From: Actinostola sp. cb2023
Taxonomy: Eukaryota; Cnidaria; Anthozoa; Actiniaria; Actinostolidae
NCBI GenBank assembly: GCA_033675265.1
Contig: JAUJYZ010001280.1
Coordinates: 701,553-765,552, forward strand
Reading direction: 5' to 3'
Length of the DNA: 64,000 nucleotides
This document shows positions 57,001-64,000 of the stretch, piece by piece (the first letter of the stretch is position 1; each line of letters starts with the position of its first letter). The translations under genes and the position numbers were made by a program. The notes beneath the pieces were generated by a model. The model was given only the letters and a program-made list of their open reading frames with translations, was not told the origin of the DNA and did no database searches.

Positions 57001-60000
57001 ATTTTCCTTGCGCATTGGTTGTCAGTAGAACGATAATTTATTCAATACGTTTGCAATTGTTTGTGTCACAATTAGATTTTCCTTGCGCATTGGTTGTCAG
57101 TAGAACGATAATTTATTCAATACGTTTGCAATTGTTTGTGTCAACAATTAGATTTTCCTTGCGCATTGGTTGTCAGTAGAACGATAATTTATTCAATACG
57201 TTTGCAATTGTTTGTGTCACAATTAGATTTTCCTTGCGCATTGGTTGTCAGTAGAACGATAATTTATTCAATACGTTTGCAATTGTTTGTGTCACAATTA
57301 GATTTTCCTTGCGCATTGGTTGTCAGTAGAACGATAATTTATTCAATTCGTATGCAATTGTTTCTGTCACAATTAGATTTTCCTTGCGCATTGGTTGTCA
57401 GTAGAACGATAATTTATTCAATACGTTTGCAATTGTTTGTGTCACAATTAGATTTTCCTTGCGCATTGGTTGTCAGTAGAACGATAATTTATTCAATACG
57501 TTTGCAATTGTTTGTGTCACAATTAGATTTTCCTTGCGCATTGGTTGTCAGTAGAACGATAATTTATTCAATACGTTTGCAATTGTTTGTGTCACAATTA
57601 GATTTTCCTTGCGCATTGGTTGTCAGTAGAACGATAATTTATTCAATACGTTTGCAATTGTTTGTGTCACAATTAGATTTTCCTTGCGCATTGGTTGTCA
57701 GTAGAACGATAATTTATTCAATACGTTTGCAATTGTTTGTGTCACAATTAGATTTTCCTTGCGCATTGGTTGTCAGTAGAACGATAATTTATTCAATACG
57801 TTTGCAATTGTTTGTGTCACAATTAGATTTTCCTTGCGCATTGGTTGTCAGTAGAACGATAATTTATTCAATACGTTTGCAATTGTTTGTGTCACAATTA
57901 GATTTTCCTTGCGCATTGGTTGTCAGTAGAACGATAATTTATTCAATACGTTTGCAATTGTTTGTGTCACAATTAGATTTTCCTTGCGCATTGGTTGTCA
58001 GTAGAACGATAATTTATTCAATACGTTTGCAATTGTTTGTGTCACAATTAGATTTTCCTTGCGCATTGGTTGTCAGTAGAACGATAATTTATTCAATACG
58101 TTTGCAATTGTTTGTGTCACAATTAGATTTTCCTTGCGCATTGGTTGTCAGTAGAACGATAATTTATTCAATACGTTTGCAATTGTTTGTGTCACAATTA
58201 GATTTTCCTTGCGCATTGGTTGTCAGTAGAACGATAATTTATTCAATACGTTTGCAATTGTTTTGTGTCACAATTAGATTTTCCTTGCGCATTGGTTGTC
58301 AGTAGAACGATAAATTTATTCAATACGTTTGCAATTGTTTGTGTCACAATTAGATTTTCCTTGCGCATTGGTTGTCAGTAGAACGATAATTTATTCAATA
58401 CGTTTGCAATTGTTTGTGTCACAATAGATTTTCCTTGCGCATTGGTTGTCAGTAGAACGATAATTTATTCAATACGTTTGCAATTGTTTGTGTCACAATT
58501 AGATTTTTCCTTGCGCATTGGTTGTCAGTAGAACGATAATTTATTCAATACGTTTGCAATTGTTTGTGTCACAATTAGATTTTCCTTGCGCATTGGTTGT
58601 CAGTAGAACGATAATTTATTCAATACGTTTGCAATTGTTTGTGTCACAATTAGATTTTCCTTGCGCATTGGTTGTCAGTAGAACGATAATTTATTCAATA
58701 CGTTTGCAATTGTTTGTGTCACAATTAGATTTTCCTTGCGCATTGGTTGTCAGTAGAACGATAATTTATTCAATACGTTTGCAATTGTTTGTGTCACAAT
58801 TAGATTTTCCTTGCGCATTGGTTGTCAGTAGAACGATAATTTATTCAATACGTTTGCAATTGTTTGTGTCACAATTAGATTTTCCTTGCGCATTGGTTGT
58901 CAGTAGAACGATAATTTATTTTCAATACGTTTGCAATTGTTTGTGTCACAATTAGATTTTCCTTGCGCATTGGTTGTCAGTAGAACGATAATTTATTCAA
59001 TACGTTTGCAATTGTTTGTGTCACAATTAGATTTTCCTTGCGCATTGGTTGTCAGTAGAACGATAATTTATTCAATACGTTTGCAATTGTTTGTGTCACA
59101 ATTAGATTTTCCTTGCGCATTGGTTGTCAGTAGAACGATAATTTATTCAATACGTTTGCAATTTGTTTGTGTCACAATTAGATTTTCCTTGCGCATTGGT
59201 TGTCAGTAGAACGATAATTTATTCAATACGTTTGCAATTGTTTGTGTCACAATTAGATTTTCCTTGCGCATTGGTTGTCAGTAGAACGATAATTTATTCA
59301 ATACGTTTGCAATTGTTTGTGTCACAATTAGATTTTCCTTGCGCATTGGTTGTCAGTAGAACGATAATTTATTCAATACGTTTGCAATTGTTTCTGTCAC
59401 AATTAGATTTTCCTTGCGCATTGGTTGTCAGTAGAACGATAATTTATTCAATACGTTTGCAATTGTTTGTGTCACAATTAGATTTTCCTTGCGCATTGGT
59501 TGTCAGTAGAACGATAATTTATTCAATACGTTTGCAATTGTTTGTGTCACAATTAGATTTTCCTTGCGCATTGGTTGTCAGTAGAACGATAATTTATTCA
59601 ATACGTTTGCAATTGTTTGTGTCACAATTAGATTTTCCTTGCGCATTGGTTGTCAGTAGAACGATAATTTATTCAATACGTTTGCAATTGTTTGTGTCAC
59701 AATTAGATTTTCCTTGCGCATTGGTTGTCAGTAGAACGATAATTTATTCAATACGTTTGCAATTGTTTGTGTCACAATTAGATTTTCCTTGCGCATTGGT
59801 TGTCAGTAGAACGATAATTTATTCAATACGTTTGCAATTGTTTGTGTCACAATTAGATTTTCCTTGCGCATTGGTTGTCAGTAGAACGATAATTTATTCA
59901 ATACGTTTGCAATTGTTTGTGTCACAATTAGATTTTCCTTGCGCATTGGTTGTCAGTAGAACGATAATTTATTCAATACGTTTGCAATTGTTTGTGTCAA

Positions 60001-63000
60001 CAATTAGATTTTCCTTGCGCATTGGTTGTCAGTAGAACGATAAATTTATTCAATACGTTTGCAATTGTTTTTGTGTCACAATTAGATTTTCCTTGCGCAT
60101 TGGTTGTCAGTAGAACGATAATTTATTCAATACGTTTGCAATTGTTTGTGTCACAATTAGATTTTCCTTGCGCATTGGTTGTCAGTAGAACGATAATTTA
60201 TTCAATACGTTTGCAATTGTTTGTGTCACAATTAGATTTTCCTTGCGCATTGGTTGTCAGTAGAACGATAATTTATTCAATACGTTTGCAATTGTTTGTG
60301 TCACAATTAGATTTTCCTTGCGCATTGGTTGTCAGTAGAACGATAATTTATTCAATACGTTTGCAATTGTTTGTGTCACAATTAGATTTTCCTTGCGCAT
60401 TGGTTGTCAGTAGAACGATAATTTATTCAATACGTTTGCAATTGTTTGTGTCACAATTAGATTTTCCTTGCGCATTGGTTGTCAGTAGAACGATAATTTA
60501 TTCAATACGTTTGCAATTGTTTGTGTCACAATTAGATTTTCCTTGCGCATTGGTTGTCAGTAGAACGATAATTTATTCAATACGTTTGCAATTGTTTCTG
60601 TCACAATTAGATTTTCCTTGCGCATTGGTTGTCAGTAGAACGATAATTTATTCAATACGTTTGCAATTGTTTGTGTCACAATTAGATTTTCCTTGCGCAT
60701 TGGTTGTCAGTAGAACGATAATTTATTCAATACGTTTGCAATTGTTTGTGTCACAATTAGATTTTCCTTGCGCATTGGTTGTCAGTAGAACGATAATTTA
60801 TTCAATACGTTTGCAATTGTTTGTGTCACAATTAGATTTTCCTTGCGCATTGGTTGTCAGTAGAACGATAATTTATTCAATACGTTTGCAATTGTTTGTG
60901 TCACAATTAGATTTTCCTTGCGCATTGGTTGTCAGTAGAACGATAATTTATTCAATACGTTTGCAATTGTTTGTGTCACAATTAGATTTTCCTTGCGCAT
61001 TGGTTGTCAGTAGAACGATAATTTATTCAATACGTTTGCAATTGTTTGTGTCACAATTAGATTTTCCTTGCGCATTGGTTGTCAGTAGAACGATAATTTA
61101 TTCAATACGTTTGCAATTGTTTGTGTCACAATTAGATTTTCCTTGCGCATTGGTTGTCAGTAGAACGATAATTTATTCAATACGTTTGCAATTGTTTGTG
61201 TCACAATTAGATTTTCCTTGCGCATTGGTTGTCAGTAGAACGATAATTTATTCAATACGTTTGCAATTGTTTGTGTCACAATTAGATTTTCCTTGCGCAT
61301 TGGTTGTCAGTAGAACGATAATTTATTCAATACGTTTGCAATTGTTTGTGTCACAATTAGATTTTCCTTGCGCATTGGTTGTCAGTAGAACGATAATTTA
61401 TTCAATACGTTTGCAATTGTTTGTGTCACAATTAGATTTTCCTTGCGCATTGGTTGTCAGTAGAACGATAATTTATTCAATACGTTTGCAATTGTTTGTG
61501 TCACAATTAGATTTTCCTTGCGCATTGGTTGTCAGTAGAACGATAATTTATTCAATACGTTTGCAATTGTTTGTGTCACAATTAGATTTTCCTTGCGCAT
61601 TGGTTGTCAGTAGAACGATAATTTATTCAATACGTTTGCAATTGTTTGTGTCACAATTAGATTTTCCTTGCGCATTGGTTGTCAGTAGAACGATAATTTA
61701 TTCAATACGTTTGCAATTGTTTGTGTCACAATTAGATTTTCCTTGCGCATTGGTTGTCAGTAGAACGATAATTTATTCAATACGTTTGCAATTGTTTGTG
61801 TCACAATTAGATTTTCCTTGCGCATTGGTTGTCAGTAGAACGATAATTTATTCAATACGTTTGCAATTGTTTCTGTCACAATTAGATTTTCCTTGCGCAT
61901 TGGTTGTCAGTAGAACGATAATTTATTCAATACGTTTGCAATTGTTTTGTGTCAACAATTAGATTTTCCTTGCGCATTGGTTGTCAGTAGAACGATAATT
62001 TATTCAATACGTTTGCAATTGTTTGTGTCACAATTAGATTTTCCTTGCGCATTGGTTGTCAGTAGAACGATAATTTATTCAATACGTTTGCAATTGTTTG
62101 TGTCACAATTAGATTTTCCTTGCGCATTGGTTGTCAGTAGAACGATAATTTATTCAATACGTTTGCAATTGTTTGTGTCACAATTAGATTTTCCTTGCGC
62201 ATTGGTTGTCAGTAGAACGATAATTTATTCAATACGTTTTGCAATTGTTTGTGTCAACAATTAGATTTTCCTTGCGCATTGGTTGTCAGTAGAACGATAA
62301 TTTATTCAATACGTTTGCAATTTGTTTGTGTCACAATTAGATTTTCCTTGCGCATTGGTTGTCAGTAGAACGATAATTTATTCAATACGTTTGCAATTGT
62401 TTTGTGTCACAATTAGATTTTCCTTGCGCATTGGTTGTCAGTAGAACGATAATTTATTCAATACGTTTGCAATTTTGTTTGTGTCAACAATTAGATTTTC
62501 CTTGCGCATTGGTTGTCAGTAGAACGATAATTTATTCAATACGTTTGCAATTGTTTGTGTCACAATTAGATTTTCCTTGCGCATTGGTTGTCAGTAGAAC
62601 GATAATTTATTCAATACGTTTGCAATTGTTTGTGTCACAATTAGATTTTCCTTGCGCATTGGTTGTCAGTAGAACGATAATTTATTCAATACGTTTGCAA
62701 TTGTTTGTGTCACAATTAGATTTTCCTTGCGCATTGGTTGTCAGTAGAACGATAATTTATTCAATACGTTTGCAATTGTTTGTGTCACAATTAGATTTTC
62801 CTTGCGCATTGGTTGTCAGTAGAACGATAATTTATTCAATACGTTTGCAATTCTTTGTGTCACAATTAGATTTTCCTTGCGCATTGGTTGTCAGTAGAAC
62901 GATAATTTATTCAATACGTTTGCAATTGTTTTGTGTCACAATTAGATTTTCCTTGCGCATTGGTTGTCAGTAGAACGATAATTTATTCAATACGTTTGCA

Positions 63001-64000
63001 ATTGTTTGTGTCACAATTAGATTTTCCTTGCGCATTGGTTGTCAGTAGAACGATAATTTATTCAATACGTTTGCAATTGTTTGTGTCACAATTAGATTTT
63101 CCTTGCGCATTGGTTGTCAGTAGAACGATAATTTATTCAATACGTTTGCAATTGTTTGTGTCACAATTAGATTTTCCTTGCGCATTGGTTGTCAGTAGAA
63201 CGATAATTTATTCAATACGTTTGCAATTGTTTCTGTCACAATTAGATTTTCCTTGCGCATTGGTTGTCAGTAGAACGATAATTTATTCAATACGTTTGCA
63301 ATTCTTTGTGTCAACAATTAGATTTTCCTTGCGCATTGGTTGTCAGTAGAACGATAATTTATTCAATACGTTTGCAATTGTTTTTTTACAATTAGATTTT
63401 CCTTGCGCATTGGTTGTCAGTAGAACGATAATTTATTCAATACGTTTGCAATTGTTTGTGTTACAATTAGATTTTCCTTGCGCATTGGTTGTCAGTAGAA
63501 CGATAATTTATTCAATACGTTTGCAATTGTTTGTGTCACAATTAGATTTTCCTTGCGCATTTGGTTGTCAGTAGAACGATAATTTATTCAATACGTTTGC
63601 AATTCTTTGTGTCAACAATTAGATTTTCCTTGCGCATTGGTTGTCAGTAGAACGATAATTTATTCAATACGTTTGCAATTCTTTGTGTCAACAATTAGAT
63701 TTTCCTTGCGCATTGGTTGTCAGTAGAACGATAATTTATTCAATACGTTTGCAATTGTTTATGTCACAATTATATTTTCCTTGCGCATTGGTTGTCAGTA
63801 GAACGATAATTTATTCAATACGTTTGCAATTGTTTGTGTTCACAATTAGATTTTCCTTTGCGCATTGGTTGTCAGTAGAACGATAATTTATTCAATACGT
63901 TTGCAATTGTTTGTGTTACAATTAGATTTTCCTTGCGCATTGGTTGTCAGTAGAACGATAATTTATTCAATACGTTTGCAATTCTTTGTGTCAACAATTA
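39046..64000. repeat. 75-bp satellite, about 330 units, continuing past the window
   Basis: Unit AGATTTTCCTTGCGCATTGG, TTGTCAGTAGAACGATAATT, TATTCAATACGTTTGCAATT, GTTTGTGTCACAATT. Common variants are CTTGCGC/CTCGCGC, TTTATTC/TTTGTTC, GTTTGTG/GTTTCTG/GTTTATG/CTTTGTG and TCACAATT/TCAACAATT (76- to 77-bp units). To about 53.7 kb units are mixed and show block duplication; from there to about 63.3 kb they are almost all the same variant. ACAATT at the unit end can pair with AATTGT. 75 bp is 25 codons and one plus frame has no stop, so long frames (up to 656 codons at 59992-61962) appear wherever no indel occurs; I do not regard them as genes. Confidence 0.97.

Noticed and set aside
59992..61962. 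656-codon open frame of 25-residue repeats (LDFPCALVVSRTIIYSIRLQLFVSQ-type) and its many shorter relatives
   Set aside because: It is the direct outcome of a 75-bp satellite (25 codons) with a stop-free frame. Indels elsewhere in the array shift the frame freely, and there is no start, splice or codon signature of selection.
39046..64000. CRISPR-like regular spacing
   Set aside because: There are no unique spacers; the whole period is repeated. The window is eukaryotic.

Overview
This window is animal DNA, most likely from an AT-rich marine invertebrate. Genes carry GT-AG introns, there is a single-exon RING/B-box/filamin/NHL (TRIM-NHL) gene of the kind multiplied in many invertebrates, a four-exon animal universal stress protein gene, and the last two exons of a sorting nexin 13 gene. 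I cannot settle the phylum from the sequence. By eye roughly 55 percent of the window is tandem repeat, and much of the rest is small inverted-repeat transposons, many with target duplications that can be read directly.

Layout. 1-8.9 kb: stacked tandem arrays (units of about 21, 123, 41, 65 and 89 bp) carrying inserted MITEs and foldbacks; the 89-bp array repeats a perfect TGACGTCA site. 8.9-11.0 kb: TRIM-NHL gene, intact except for one extra base. 12.29-25.04 kb: a 12.7-kb inverted-repeat structure that I read as one giant transposon. Its arms are about 400 bp of nearly identical unique sequence plus 43-bp satellite arrays, and its ends sit next to a direct repeat AGCCAA. Inside are a two-exon gene remnant not previously apparent as an ORF, an inner 3.4-kb palindrome holding remnants of a Cys-rich ORF with a nuclease-like GCDTTS motif nearby, and three later insertions, including a 1.7-kb element with GAATTC-rich subterminal repeats. 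25.7-29.2 kb: universal stress protein gene whose introns carry several transposons. 31.0-33.3 kb: a 10-bp satellite that runs to within about 15 bp of the SNX13 stop codon. 33.3-34.3 kb: SNX13 3' exons, minus strand. 34.4-39 kb: short repeats and MITEs with no convincing gene. 39.05 kb to the window end: a 25-kb array of a 75-bp satellite, variegated on the left and very uniform on the right.

How it fits together. The host genes are unrelated housekeeping or signalling genes, and there is no operon logic. The coherent story is repeat biology: arrays act as landing sites, and neighbouring uninterrupted units or the opposite palindrome arm provide exact empty sites for at least four insertions (1550-1690, 18126-18309, 35016-35156, 6336-6868). 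All coordinates and repeat counts were made by eye and no alignment was run.
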